Shown one piece after another: positions 21,274 to 29,942 of a DNA stretch of 64,000 nucleotides; the stretch's first letter is position 1; every line of letters starts with the position of its first letter. The notes beneath the pieces are model-generated. The model was not told the origin of the DNA. It did no database searches and worked only from the letters and a program-made list of their open reading frames with translations. Made by a program: the position numbers and the translations under genes. Source of the DNA: Mycobacterium sp. DL440 (lineage in GTDB: Bacteria; Actinomycetota; Actinomycetes; Mycobacteriales; Mycobacteriaceae); contig NZ_CP050191.1 in the NCBI RefSeq assembly GCF_011745145.1, positions 1,267,991-1,331,990 on the forward strand. The letters are read 5' to 3'.

Positions 21274-21941
21274 GCGAGTTCGTCAGCGTGATTACCGGGG
21301 TGACGCCGGAGCAGGACGGCGTCGGCACTCTGATGCTGTCGAGGCCACCGACCAACGCGCTGACTCGACAGATATACCGCGAGATCGTCGCGGCCGCCCA
21401 TGAGCTGGGTGAACGCACCGACATCTCCGTGGTGATCCTGTTCGGTGGACACGAGATCTTCTGCGCCGGCGACGACGTACCCGAGCTGCGCACGCTGAAC
21501 ACCGCCGAGGCCGCGGCCGCGGACACGGCACTGCGCCAGTGCGTCGAGGCGGTGGCAGCCATCCCCAAACCCACCGTCGCCGCGATCACCGGCTACGCAC
21601 TGGGCAGCGGAATGACCCTGGCGATGGCCGCCGATTGGCGGGTGAGCGGCGACAACGTCAAGTTCGGAGCGACCGAGATCCTGGCCGGCCTGGTTCCTCG
21701 CGCCGGCGGCGGTGCGCTGTTGGCCCAGACGATCGGCGCCAGCAAGGCCAAGGAACTGGTGTTCAGCGGACGGTTCGTCGGCGCCGAGGAAGCCCTGGAG
21801 CTCGGTCTGATCGACCAGATGGTGGCACCCGACCACGTCTACGACGAGGCGCTGGCCTGGGCACGGCGATTCGTCGACCATCCCGTGGAGGTGTTGGCCG
21901 CGGCGAAGGCTGCCGTCGACGGAGCGGTGGACCGGCCCTGA
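21270..21941 (+). CDS. echA17: enoyl-CoA hydratase/isomerase family protein
   Basis: A 223-residue crotonase-fold protein closely resembling Rv3039c. CoA-binding and oxyanion-hole regions are visible ([28 protein letters not shown]), followed by [15 protein letters not shown]. In canonical hydratases the first catalytic Glu sits in the GGGCELA-type motif; here that position is Thr (GMTLA), while the second Glu (TEILAG) is kept. Dehydratase activity is therefore doubtful. The protein ends at AVDGAVDRP, about 30 residues short of the M. tuberculosis homologue, lacking the C-terminal trimerisation helices. It overlaps the NUDIX gene by ATGA. Confidence 0.9.
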   Translation: MSEFVSVITGVTPEQDGVGTLMLSRPPTNALTRQIYREIVAAAHELGERTDISVVILFGGHEIFCAGDDVPELRTLNTAEAAAADTALRQCVEAVAAIPKPTVAAITGYALGSGMTLAMAADWRVSGDNVKFGATEILAGLVPRAGGGALLAQTIGASKAKELVFSGRFVGAEEALELGLIDQMVAPDHVYDEALAWARRFVDHPVEVLAAAKAAVDGAVDRP

Positions 21942-21962
21942 CGCCGACCTGACCCGGCCCGT

Positions 21963-21968
21963 TAGGCT
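21963..21968 (+). promoter_or_regulatory. -10 box TAGGCT
   Basis: TAGGCT ends 7 bases before ATG 21976, consistent with a leaderless transcript for the methyltransferase gene. Confidence 0.5.
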
Positions 21969-21975
21969 GCCCTGC

Positions 21976-22977
21976 ATGACTGACATCAAGGATTCCGGCA
22001 CCGACGCAGATATTGCCGGCATGCCGACTCCTAACCCGCACGCCACGGCCGAGCAGGTCGAAGCCGCGATGCACGACAGCAAGCTCGCGCAGGTGCTGTA
22101 CCACGACTGGGAAGCCGAAACCTACGACGAGAAGTGGTCGATCTCCTACGACCAGCGGTGTATCGACTATGCCCGCGGCCGATTCGACGCGATCGTGCCC
22201 GAGGCCGAGCAGCGTGAGCTGCCGTACGACCGGGCCCTCGAGCTGGGCTGCGGTACCGGTTTCTTCCTGCTCAACCTGGTCCAGTCCGGGGTGGCGCGGC
22301 GCGGCTCGGTCACCGACCTGTCCCCGGGCATGGTCAAGGTGGCGACCCGCAACGGTCAGTCACTCGGCCTGGACATCGACGGACGGGTCGCCGACGCCGA
22401 GGGCATCCCGTACGAGGACAACACCTTCGACCTGGTGGTCGGGCACGCCGTACTGCACCACATTCCCGACGTCGAGCTCTCGCTGCGCGAGGTGGTCCGG
22501 GTGCTCAAGCCCGGCGGCCGTTTCGTCTTCGCCGGCGAGCCCACCACGACCGGCAACAAGTACGCGCGCGAGCTGTCCACTCTCACCTGGCACGCCACCA
22601 CCAACCTGACCAAGCTGCCCTGGCTGAGCGAATGGCGTCGGCCCCAGGCCGAACTCGACGAGTCGTCCCGTGCCGCGGCGCTGGAAGCCGTCGTCGACCT
22701 GCACACCTTCGACCCGGCCGATCTGGAACGGATGGCCTCCAATGCCGGCGCGGTCGAAGTTCGCACCGCCAGCGAGGAATTCACCGCGGCGATGCTCGGC
22801 TGGCCGGTACGCACCTTCGAAGCAGCGGTGCCCCCGGAGCGCTTGGGCTGGGGCTGGGCCAAGTTCGCGTTCAACAGCTGGACCACGCTCAGCTGGGTCG
22901 ACGCCAACGTGTGGCGCCGTGTGGTTCCCAAGGGCTGGTTCTACAACGTGATGGTCACCGGAGTTAAGCCGTCGTAG
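21976..22977 (+). CDS. class I SAM-dependent methyltransferase (Rv3038c-like)
   Basis: A 333-residue methyltransferase with the Methyltransf_11/25 fold. Motif I is ALELGCGTGFFLLNL (about residues 86-100), motif II region GRVADAEGIPYEDNTFDLVV, then HAVLHHIPDVE and the post-motif VLKPGGRFVFAGEP. A long C-terminal extension of about 130 residues with several Trp and Phe residues may form the substrate domain. There is no signal peptide or membrane segment. Substrate unknown; the location near the MGLP gene group makes a lipid or glycan acceptor possible. The next methyltransferase-like gene begins immediately after the stop. Confidence 0.9.
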   Translation: MTDIKDSGTDADIAGMPTPNPHATAEQVEAAMHDSKLAQVLYHDWEAETYDEKWSISYDQRCIDYARGRFDAIVPEAEQRELPYDRALELGCGTGFFLLNLVQSGVARRGSVTDLSPGMVKVATRNGQSLGLDIDGRVADAEGIPYEDNTFDLVVGHAVLHHIPDVELSLREVVRVLKPGGRFVFAGEPTTTGNKYARELSTLTWHATTNLTKLPWLSEWRRPQAELDESSRAAALEAVVDLHTFDPADLERMASNAGAVEVRTASEEFTAAMLGWPVRTFEAAVPPERLGWGWAKFAFNSWTTLSWVDANVWRRVVPKGWFYNVMVTGVKPS

Positions 22978-23048
22978 CGTTCGATCTCGCCGATGTCACA
23001 TATCTGCGCTCGGAGGCGGGACAGCAGGCACTGGCTCGGGTTGCCGGG

Positions 23049-24149
23049 ATGTCGTTGACCGGAGCGGCCTTGGTCAGCGACATCGCCTCGGTCCGAGCGC
23101 AATTCGGTGACCATGCGGCGGTGCTTGTGGAGACCGTGCAACTGCGCAGACGTGCGCAGGCCAAGTTCACCGACCCGGACCGGTGGCTGTTTACCGACGA
23201 GGCGCTGCAACAGGCGACTGCCGCACCGGTGGCCGCCCACCGGGCCCGCAGGCTGACTGGGGCGCGGGTTCACGACGCCACCTGTTCGATCGGCAGTGAG
23301 CTTGTGACACTGCGGGATTGCGCCGCTCAGGTGATCGGCAGCGACCTCGATCCGGTGCGGCTGGCGATGGCAGCCAACAATCTTGATGACGGCGGCCCCG
23401 CTGTGTCACTGTGCCGGGCCGACGCACTGGTGCCCATCACCCGCGACACGGTGGTGATCATCGACCCCGCCCGCCGGTCCGGCGGACGGCGCCGCTTCGA
23501 CCCGCGTGCCTACACCCCGGCGCTCGACGCGGTCCTGGACGTCTACGGTGGCCGGGACCTGGTGGTGAAGTGTGCCCCGGGCATCGATTTCGACGAGCTC
23601 ACCAAGATGGGGTTCACCGGTGAGATCGAGGTGACCTCGGTGGGCGGCAGCGTCCGGGAGGCCTGCCTGTGGTCACCCGGCCTGACCGAACCCGGTGTGC
23701 GGCGGCGGGCCAGCATGCTCGAAACGTCCGAACAGATCACCGACGCCGAACCCGACGACTGCCCGGTCGCCGCGGCGGGCCGCTGGATCGTCGACCCGGA
23801 CGGTGCGGTGGTGCGCGCCGGGCTGGTGCGCCACTACGCGGCCCGGCACGGCCTGTGGCAGCTCGATCCCGACATCGCCTACCTGTCCGGTGACGAGCTG
23901 CCTGCCGGGGTGCGCGGCTTCGAGGTCCTCGAGCAGCTGCAATTCCAGGAACGCCGACTTCGGGCCGCGCTGGCTGCCCGGTCGGTAGGGGCACTGGAAA
24001 TCCTGATCCGTGGCGTGGACGTCGACCCCGATGTGCTGCGGACGCGGATGCGGCTGCGCGGCACCGAGCACCTTGCCGTGGTGATCGCCCGGCTCGGTTC
24101 CGGGGCCGCCAGTCGGGCAACGGCATTCATTTGTCGCCCGTCTCGATAA
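23049..24149 (+). CDS. SAM-dependent methyltransferase with THUMP-like C-terminus (Rv3037c-like)
   Basis: A 366-residue protein from the first ATG. The central region has a methyltransferase core (VHDATCSIGSELVTLRDCAAQ, VIGSDLDPVRLAMAANN) and an IIDPARRSGGRRRFDP segment resembling the DPPY/F-like catalytic loop. The last 70 residues (FQERRLRAALAARSVGALEIL, then GVDVDPDVLRTRMRLRG) form the THUMP-like domain of this family. The frame stays open and protein-like for 27 codons upstream of ATG 23049, back to base 22968, but contains no ATG, GTG or TTG, so the true start is unresolved. It has been discussed in the literature as part of the MGLP region; the substrate is not evident here. Confidence 0.85.
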   Translation: MSLTGAALVSDIASVRAQFGDHAAVLVETVQLRRRAQAKFTDPDRWLFTDEALQQATAAPVAAHRARRLTGARVHDATCSIGSELVTLRDCAAQVIGSDLDPVRLAMAANNLDDGGPAVSLCRADALVPITRDTVVIIDPARRSGGRRRFDPRAYTPALDAVLDVYGGRDLVVKCAPGIDFDELTKMGFTGEIEVTSVGGSVREACLWSPGLTEPGVRRRASMLETSEQITDAEPDDCPVAAAGRWIVDPDGAVVRAGLVRHYAARHGLWQLDPDIAYLSGDELPAGVRGFEVLEQLQFQERRLRAALAARSVGALEILIRGVDVDPDVLRTRMRLRGTEHLAVVIARLGSGAASRATAFICRPSR

Positions 24150-24224
24150 CCGCCAAGTAACCTGGTCCCAAACACGCCGGTGGATCCACCGGTGTGAGTT
24201 GATCGCCTGCGAGGACGACTGACG

Positions 24225-24914
24225 ATGCGAATTCCCCCTGTGACAGCGCTGCTGGCGGCCGGTGCGCTGCTCGGCTGGCTCGGCATGCCCGTGGTGGCCG
24301 CGCAGTCGGCCTGTGTCGACCTCGGCGGCACCGTCGACGGTGACCAGATCTGTCAGGTGCACACCGCCAATGCCACCTACACACTGGATTACACGTTCCC
24401 GGTCGGCTATCCCGATCAGCAGGCGGTGGCCGGTTACCTGATCCAGACGCGCGACGGCTTCGTCAACGTCTCGGGTATGCCCGGATCACGCGATCAGCCG
24501 TACGTCCTGGACGCCAAAGGCACGGCCTACAGTTCCGGGACGCCACCACACACCCAGAGCCTGGTGTTCGAGGTGTATCAAAACGTCGGCGGCGCCCACC
24601 CGCAGACCTGGTACAAGACGTTCAACTACAACGTGGCCACCCGGGCACCGATCACCTTCGACACCTTGTTCAAGCCGGGATCCAGGCCGCTGGACGTGAT
24701 CTTCCCGATCGTGCAGCGCGAATTGCAGAAGCAGTCCGGCGTCGAACAGGCGATCGCGCCGGCCGTCGGCCTGGACCCCACGCACTATCAGAACTTTGCG
24801 ATCACCGACGACTCGGTGATCTTCTTCTTCGGCCAGGGAGAACTGTTGCCCGAGGCCGCCGGAGCCAGCCAGGCAGGAGTTCCACGGTCCGCCGTGGCGG
24901 CCCTGCTGGCCTGA
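24225..24914 (+). CDS. secreted DUF3298/RsiV-type protein (TB22.2, Rv3036c-like)
   Basis: A 229-residue exported protein. Residues 1-26 are a signal peptide (MRIPPVTALLAAGALLGWLG, cleavage near VVAAQS). The mature part has the DUF3298/DUF4163-like organisation: an early strand pair with two Cys (SACVDLGG, QICQVH), a central WYKTFNYNVATRAPITFDTLFKPG, and the C-terminal VIFFFGQGELLPEAAGASQ with the family's acidic FxxxE pattern. The M. tuberculosis homologue is a culture-filtrate antigen reported to have esterase activity. The start ATG follows GAGGAC. It is convergent with the lipoprotein gene 7 bases downstream. Confidence 0.9.
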   Translation: MRIPPVTALLAAGALLGWLGMPVVAAQSACVDLGGTVDGDQICQVHTANATYTLDYTFPVGYPDQQAVAGYLIQTRDGFVNVSGMPGSRDQPYVLDAKGTAYSSGTPPHTQSLVFEVYQNVGGAHPQTWYKTFNYNVATRAPITFDTLFKPGSRPLDVIFPIVQRELQKQSGVEQAIAPAVGLDPTHYQNFAITDDSVIFFFGQGELLPEAAGASQAGVPRSAVAALLA

Positions 24915-24921
24915 GCTCCGA

Positions 24922-26205
24922 TCACGCCGGCGCGAACCCGTACACCTGACCGTCACTGGTCGCGGTGACGATCCGGTGGTCCTGGCCGATCGACACCCCG
25001 ACCGGCCAGCCGGTGGCCTCGGGTACGGGATAACTGTTGAGGGTGTGACCGTCGCCGCTGTCGAAGACCAACAGCGTCTGGCCGTGCCCGCCCTCACGGG
25101 CAACCGTGTAACCCACGCCGTCCGCGCGGCTCGACGTGGTCAGCGGTATGACGTCGTCACGGGTCCAGGCCACCTCGCCGTGGTCGCCGGCGTCGCGCAC
25201 CGCGGTCAGTTTGGCCTCCGGCCCACCACCGGCCACGATCAGCCCGTCTGGTGACACCGACGGCGGAGTCTGGGCCAGGTAGGTCAGCGGCACCGACCAT
25301 TTCGGTGAGCCGTCGGCGGAGTTGAGCGCCCACAGTTTCTGATCGCGGCCGTTGACGTAGACCGTCGACCCGTCGGCCGACAGCACCGGGCTGGCCAGCG
25401 GCCCGCGGTCCACGGCGGTGCTCGTCCATTCCTGCGTCAGCAATGTCTTCTCGCCGGGGTGGTAGCGCAGTGCCATCAGCACGGGCGCGTCGGCGCCGGG
25501 CTGCCACACGCTCAGCACCACGAGGCCGGCCTGATGCGAGAACGCCGGGGCGGCTGCCACCGGGCATCGCGACCGGGCCGGCTGGCAGTCGCCGAGACCG
25601 CGCTGTGAATCGGTCGGGTCCACGCCGGAGACCAGATCCAGCGGCGTGCCCTCGACCGTGCCGCGATGCCCGTTGAACACCAGTACCTGACCCAGATGGG
25701 TGACCACCAGCAGCTGACCGTCATCGAGAAGCCTGGGTGTGGTCGGCATACCGATCACCGGCTGGCGCCAACGGATCCATTGCGTCGGCGGGAAGGACAG
25801 GATGGTGCCGGGCTGGCCCACATAGACATTGTCGAACCCGTCGAACAGGGGACTGGACCAGCCACCTCCCAGTACCAGTCGCGTACACCAGCGTTGGCGG
25901 GCGTTGTTGTCGGCCTCCCACACCATCAACGAACACCCCCCGGCGGTCTGCGCATTGACGGCCAGGCGGTTGTCCGTGCTCAGCGCCACCTGGGCCGCCA
26001 GCTCACCCTTGACCGACCGGCTCCATTCCAGCCGGAGAGCTTCGGGACCACGGGATCGGATGAAACTGCTGTTGGCCGCATCTCCATATTGCGCTGACCA
26101 ACCCTGTGCGGCCTGTGCGTCCACCCATGAATCGGTGTTCTCACAACCGGCGAGCAGGCCCGTGAACAGCACCGTGACCGCCAGTGCAAGGTATCGCCGG
26201 AACAC
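24922..26205 (-). CDS. beta-propeller (PQQ-like repeat) lipoprotein, Rv3035-like
   Basis: A 427-residue lipid-anchored extracytoplasmic protein. The N-terminus has a lipobox (LLAGCEN). The mature protein is built from repeated WD/PQQ-like strands: TDNRLAVNAQ, SPLFDGFDNVYVG, TPRLLDDGQLLVVT, SPVLSADGSTVYVNGRDQ, PPSVSPDGLIVAGG and others, consistent with a seven- or eight-bladed propeller. Paired cysteines (SCLM-type and RWCTR; GDCQPARSRCP) suggest disulfides. GTG 26205 has AAAGGAC just upstream. The gene is divergent from the Rv3034c-like acyltransferase. No enzyme motif is visible, so a scaffold or binding role is more likely than catalysis. Confidence 0.9.
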   Translation of the reverse strand: MFRRYLALAVTVLFTGLLAGCENTDSWVDAQAAQGWSAQYGDAANSSFIRSRGPEALRLEWSRSVKGELAAQVALSTDNRLAVNAQTAGGCSLMVWEADNNARQRWCTRLVLGGGWSSPLFDGFDNVYVGQPGTILSFPPTQWIRWRQPVIGMPTTPRLLDDGQLLVVTHLGQVLVFNGHRGTVEGTPLDLVSGVDPTDSQRGLGDCQPARSRCPVAAAPAFSHQAGLVVLSVWQPGADAPVLMALRYHPGEKTLLTQEWTSTAVDRGPLASPVLSADGSTVYVNGRDQKLWALNSADGSPKWSVPLTYLAQTPPSVSPDGLIVAGGGPEAKLTAVRDAGDHGEVAWTRDDVIPLTTSSRADGVGYTVAREGGHGQTLLVFDSGDGHTLNSYPVPEATGWPVGVSIGQDHRIVTATSDGQVYGFAPA

Positions 26206-26310
26206 GATGTCCTTTCGCCGAATACGCAGGGCGCTCGTAATAGTGACCCTGGTGAGGGTAACGCGGCCGCGTTGCGGCGCAGGACCCGGAAGCCGTCAGA
26301 AGTGCTCGCG

Positions 26311-26316
26311 TAGGCT
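26311..26316 (+). promoter_or_regulatory. -10 box TAGGCT
   Basis: TAGGCT ends 8 bases before ATG 26325; no Shine-Dalgarno precedes this ATG, which fits a leaderless transcript. Confidence 0.5.
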
Positions 26317-26324
26317 GTCCGGCC

Positions 26325-27068
26325 ATGACGACGATGTGGGGTGCCCCGATCCACAAGCGCTGGCGGGGCTCGCGGCTGCGTGATCCGCGCCAGGCGGATT
26401 TCCTGACCAAGGCCTCGCTCAAATGGGTGATCGACAACCGTGCCTACACCCCGTGGTACCTGGTGCGGTACTGGCGGCTGCTGAAGTTCAAGCTGGCCAA
26501 CCCGCACATCATCACGCGCGGCATGGTGTTCCTGGGCAAAGGCGTGGAGATCCAGTGCACCCCGGAACTGGCGCAGATGGAGATCGGCCGCTGGGTGCAC
26601 ATCGGTGACAAGAACACCATCCGCTGCCACGAGGGCTCGCTGCGCATCGGCGACAAGGTGGTGCTCGGCCGCGACAACGTGATCAACACCTACCTGGACA
26701 TCGAGCTCGGCGACTCCGCGTTGATGGCCGACTGGTGCTACGTGTGCGACTTCGACCACAAGATGGACAGCGTCGACTTGCCCATCAAGGACCAGGGGAT
26801 CATCAAGGGCCCGGTGCGTATCGGCCCGGACACCTGGATCGCCGCCAAGGTAACCGTCCTGCGCAACACCTCGGTCGGCCGTGGCTGTGTGCTGGGCGCC
26901 CATGCGGTGGTCAAAGGTGAGATCCCCGATTTCTCGATCGCCGTGGGGGCGCCGGCCAAGGTGGTCAGGAATCGCAAGCTGGATTGGGAGACGTCCGCCG
27001 CCGAGCGCGCCGAACTCGCCGCGGCGCTGGCCGACATCGAGCGCAAGAAGGCCGCCAACAGCAACTAG
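26325..27068 (+). CDS. left-handed beta-helix (hexapeptide) acyltransferase, Rv3034c-like
   Basis: A 247-residue O-acetyltransferase-type enzyme. Hexapeptide repeats run from about residue 65 to 215 (ITRGMVFLGKGVEI, MEIGRWVHIGDKNTI, SLRIGDKVVLGRDNVI, GPVRIGPDTWIAAKVTVL, TSVGRGCVLGAHAVV), with a loop containing CDFDHKMDSV whose His is the likely catalytic base. SIAVGAPAKVV closes the helix, as in maltose/galactoside acetyltransferases. It is probably involved in acylation of a sugar, and its location near the glucosyltransferase, GH57 and methyltransferase genes fits a role in acylating methylglucose lipopolysaccharide, which remains inference. Confidence 0.9.
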   Translation: MTTMWGAPIHKRWRGSRLRDPRQADFLTKASLKWVIDNRAYTPWYLVRYWRLLKFKLANPHIITRGMVFLGKGVEIQCTPELAQMEIGRWVHIGDKNTIRCHEGSLRIGDKVVLGRDNVINTYLDIELGDSALMADWCYVCDFDHKMDSVDLPIKDQGIIKGPVRIGPDTWIAAKVTVLRNTSVGRGCVLGAHAVVKGEIPDFSIAVGAPAKVVRNRKLDWETSAAERAELAAALADIERKKAANSN

Positions 27069-27075
27069 CCACAGA

Positions 27076-27681
27076 TCACGCCCCGTTGCACACCCCGGAG
27101 TCGCGGATCACGTTGCCGTAGACGTTGGCCGTGGCGATGTTGGCGTTGATCACCCCGGCCGGCTGTTGTTGCTGGATCTTGTCGCTGATCTGGGTCAGCT
27201 GATACCACAGGTGATAGATCGAGTCACCGTTGTACAGCGGTGAATACTCGCTCTGGTCCGGGTAATTGGTGATGTAGAGGGTGTGCGCGCGGGGGTCCAG
27301 GAACGCCGCGGACTGGTCGACATTGGCCTTCACGGCGTCGCCCGCGGCCTGCACGCCGGGGACGGTCCAATAGTCGTGCCGCTCGCCCAGGAAATGCTGG
27401 AAACCCACGATCTGACTCATCAACGTGCCGTACTGGGCGTTGAACCACTGGCAGGACTCACGCTGAGCGTCGACCTGCTCGGGAGTGACGCGTACCTGCC
27501 ACAGGTTGTAGGGGAACACCGTGTAGTTCGGTGACCAGTCCGAAGGGTGGGGCACGAACGTGGGCAAGCTTGGCGTGGCGCCGCTGGGTTCGGCGGTGGC
27601 CGGTGCGGCGAGGCCGAGTGAGATTGCTGCGCCGACGAGCGCAGCGCAAGCCTTCCGTAGGTGTCTGCGGGTCCGGGTCAC
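27076..27681 (-). CDS. secreted DUF5078-type hypothetical protein (Rv3033-like)
   Basis: A 201-residue exported protein of unknown function. From GTG 27681 it begins with a basic stretch (TRTRRHLRKA) and a hydrophobic core, with cleavage likely after APATA; a GTG at 27705 would add eight residues without improving the signal peptide. The mature part starts EPSGATPSLPTFVPHPSDW and includes two cysteines (ESCQWF; SGVCNGA at the very C-terminus). The body is rich in Gln, Tyr and Trp and probably helical (VDAQRESCQWFNAQYG, QLTQISDKIQQQQ). It is convergent with the acyltransferase gene, 7 bases away. Confidence 0.82.
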   Translation of the reverse strand: MTRTRRHLRKACAALVGAAISLGLAAPATAEPSGATPSLPTFVPHPSDWSPNYTVFPYNLWQVRVTPEQVDAQRESCQWFNAQYGTLMSQIVGFQHFLGERHDYWTVPGVQAAGDAVKANVDQSAAFLDPRAHTLYITNYPDQSEYSPLYNGDSIYHLWYQLTQISDKIQQQQPAGVINANIATANVYGNVIRDSGVCNGA

Positions 27682-27756
27682 GGCTCGATTGTGCTTGGTG
27701 GACACCGCGGTGGACAGCGGTTCGGCGATTCTTGAACGCGCCCGTCAACCCGTGCG

Positions 27757-28515
27757 TCAACCCGTCCAGGCGATGCCGAACCGGTCGCTCAGGGCGGCGC
27801 GGTCGGAATCGGTCACGGTGAGAGCGCGGTGCCGCGGTGCGCGGCGCAGCCATTCCGCGGCCAGGAAATGGTGGAGAAGCGCCCGCCCCAACCCGCCGGC
27901 GATGTGGTGACGTTGTTCGGTCCAGTCCACGCAGTAGCGCACCACTGGCCTTGGGCCGGTGGGCAATTCGATTCCCATTTGATGAAGCAGGCTGCGTCCG
28001 CCTTCGGTCAGCTGATAGGGCACGTCGCGGCCGGGGCTGCTCAGCCGGTCGGTGCCGCCGGGGTGAAACCACCCGTCCCCGCCGGTGAGTACACCGCGAT
28101 CGAGCAGGCTGCCCATGAGCTGCACGCCGAGCCGGCCGGCGATGTGGTCGTAACAGGTTCGGGCGGAGCGTAGCCGCGCCGCGCGGGTGCCCTCCCGTAG
28201 CGAGGTGACCGGCCGGGCCGGCGCCAGCCTGCCGAGTTGCTCGATGAGCGCACCGACCTCGGGACCGGCCAGCCGGTAGTAGCGGTGGCGGCCCTGGGTG
28301 CGTACCGCGAGCAGGCCGGCATCGGTCAGCTTGGCCAGATGACTGCTGGCCGTCGGACGGCTGATACCCGCTTCCTCGGCCAGCACACTGGCCGGTAGGG
28401 AACGGCCGTCGTCGAGCGCCAGCAGCACCTTGCAGCGCGCGGGGTCGGCCAGCAGCGCCGCCACCGCGGCGATATCCACCTCGGATGCCGAGGCCAATTC
28501 CTGTGCCTCACGCAT
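27757..28515 (-). CDS. ArsR-type winged-helix transcriptional regulator
   Basis: A 252-residue regulator. Residues 12-90 are an ArsR/SmtB winged helix (VAALLADPARCKVLLALDDG, ASVLAEEAGISRPTASSHL, LTDAGLLAVRTQGRHRYY). The 150-residue C-terminal extension lacks the Cys or His clusters typical of metal sensors, apart from isolated Cys residues (RTCYDH, VVRYCVD), so it probably senses an organic compound. The ATG at 28513-28515 overlaps the stop of the MFS exporter gene by 8 bases, so both belong to one transcript and the regulator presumably controls its own exporter. The gene pair is not in the M. tuberculosis order I recall. Confidence 0.9.
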   Translation of the reverse strand: MREAQELASASEVDIAAVAALLADPARCKVLLALDDGRSLPASVLAEEAGISRPTASSHLAKLTDAGLLAVRTQGRHRYYRLAGPEVGALIEQLGRLAPARPVTSLREGTRAARLRSARTCYDHIAGRLGVQLMGSLLDRGVLTGGDGWFHPGGTDRLSSPGRDVPYQLTEGGRSLLHQMGIELPTGPRPVVRYCVDWTEQRHHIAGGLGRALLHHFLAAEWLRRAPRHRALTVTDSDRAALSDRFGIAWTG

Positions 28516-29902
28516 CGCATGACTCCTTCCCGACGGTGTGGTCGCTGCGTTGCGCCGCTGCCCGCGTGCGTCGTGTCAGGTGTAGCGCCAACACCGCGCC
28601 CACCAACTGACACAGCGCACCCATGAGCAGCGCGAGCCGCACCCCGGCCGCACCGCCGACGCCCGTCATGGCACTACCCAACACCGCGACCCCGACAGTG
28701 ATACCCAGCAGACGGGCCAGATTCACCACACCCGCGGCCAGGCCCGCCCGCCGCAGCGGGATCGCTTCCATGGCCAGCATCACCGCCGGGCCGGTATTGA
28801 GGGCCAGCCCGGCACCCGCGAGCACGAATGACAGCTCCAGCCACCCGACGGCACCCAGCGGGCCGGCCGCGGCGTAGAGCAGCGAGCCTGCCGCCATCAA
28901 CACCAGTCCTGCGGCCATCGGTGGGCGTGGACCGGTGCGGCGGGCCAGCATGTTGGCCACGGGAATCAACGCCAGGTAGACGATCGGCATCGGCAGAAAC
29001 CACACGGCGGTCGTCAGCGCGCTTAAGCCCCGAAGTTGTTGGAAGGCAAAGCTGTTCACGAGGAGCAGGCCATAGATGCCGAAAGTCATGGCGAAGGTTG
29101 CCAGCAGAGCGCCGACCAACTTGCGGCTACCGAACAGATCCAGCGGCAGCATGGGGTGCGGGCTGCGGCGCTGGGAGACCAGGAACGCGACGAACGCGCC
29201 CAGCGCTGCTGCTGCGATCGCCACGGTGTGCTGCCAACGCCAATCGTGTCCCTCTACCAGCACCAGCGTCGTGGCACCGAGCGCCAGGATCGCCAGGCAC
29301 TGACCCGGCAGGTCGATGCGCGCGGCGCCCGGATCGCGCGAATCGGGCAGATGCGTGGCGCTGGCCGCCAACGCCAGCAGACCCACCGGCACGTTGACCC
29401 AGAAGATCCAGCGCCAGCCCACGGTCTCGGTCAGCACCCCGCCCAGCAGCGGCCCCAGCGCGGTACTGCTGGCCGCGGCCATCGCCCACGCCGCGGTGGC
29501 GCGGGCCCGTCCACGCGGGTCCGGAAAGACCGCCGCGGCGATGGCCAGGCCCTGCGGCAGCATCATCGCCGCGCCGACCCCCTGAACCGCCCGCGCCACC
29601 AGGAGCAGCGCAAGTGAGGGACTCAGCGCGCAGACGATCGACGCCGTGACGAACGTGGCCAAGCCGACCCGCAGCATGCGGCGTCGGCTGAACCGGTCAC
29701 CGAGCGATCCGGCGGTCAGCAGAAACGCCGCGAACGTCACGTTGTAGGCGTCGATGGTCCATTGCGCGCCGGCCACCCCGCCGCCCAGGTCACGGGCGAT
29801 CGCGGGTAGGGCCAGGTTGACGGCGTTCGCGTCGACTAGGCCGATGAACAACCCGAGGTACGCGGCGATCAGCGTTATGGCGGCAGAACGTTTGGGTGCC
29901 AT
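28508..29902 (-). CDS. MFS drug exporter, DHA2 (EmrB/QacA) family
   Basis: A 464-residue proton-driven exporter with about 14 membrane helices. The N-terminus MAPKRSAAITLIAAYLGLF is followed by LVDANAVNLALPAIARDLG, equivalent to the DHA2 motif D1, and GSLGDRFSRRRML is MFS motif A. Motif C appears as ALGPLLGGVLTETVGWRW. The C-terminal half ends with basic cytosolic residues. The cognate regulator gene overlaps its 3' end. Likely substrates are hydrophobic or cationic toxic compounds. The ATG at 29900-29902 matches the usual short N-terminus. Confidence 0.92.
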   Translation of the reverse strand: MAPKRSAAITLIAAYLGLFIGLVDANAVNLALPAIARDLGGGVAGAQWTIDAYNVTFAAFLLTAGSLGDRFSRRRMLRVGLATFVTASIVCALSPSLALLLVARAVQGVGAAMMLPQGLAIAAAVFPDPRGRARATAAWAMAAASSTALGPLLGGVLTETVGWRWIFWVNVPVGLLALAASATHLPDSRDPGAARIDLPGQCLAILALGATTLVLVEGHDWRWQHTVAIAAAALGAFVAFLVSQRRSPHPMLPLDLFGSRKLVGALLATFAMTFGIYGLLLVNSFAFQQLRGLSALTTAVWFLPMPIVYLALIPVANMLARRTGPRPPMAAGLVLMAAGSLLYAAAGPLGAVGWLELSFVLAGAGLALNTGPAVMLAMEAIPLRRAGLAAGVVNLARLLGITVGVAVLGSAMTGVGGAAGVRLALLMGALCQLVGAVLALHLTRRTRAAAQRSDHTVGKESCDA

Positions 29903-29942
29903 ATCCGCACGCTAGGTGCGGATTGATTCGACGCCGGTCGAA

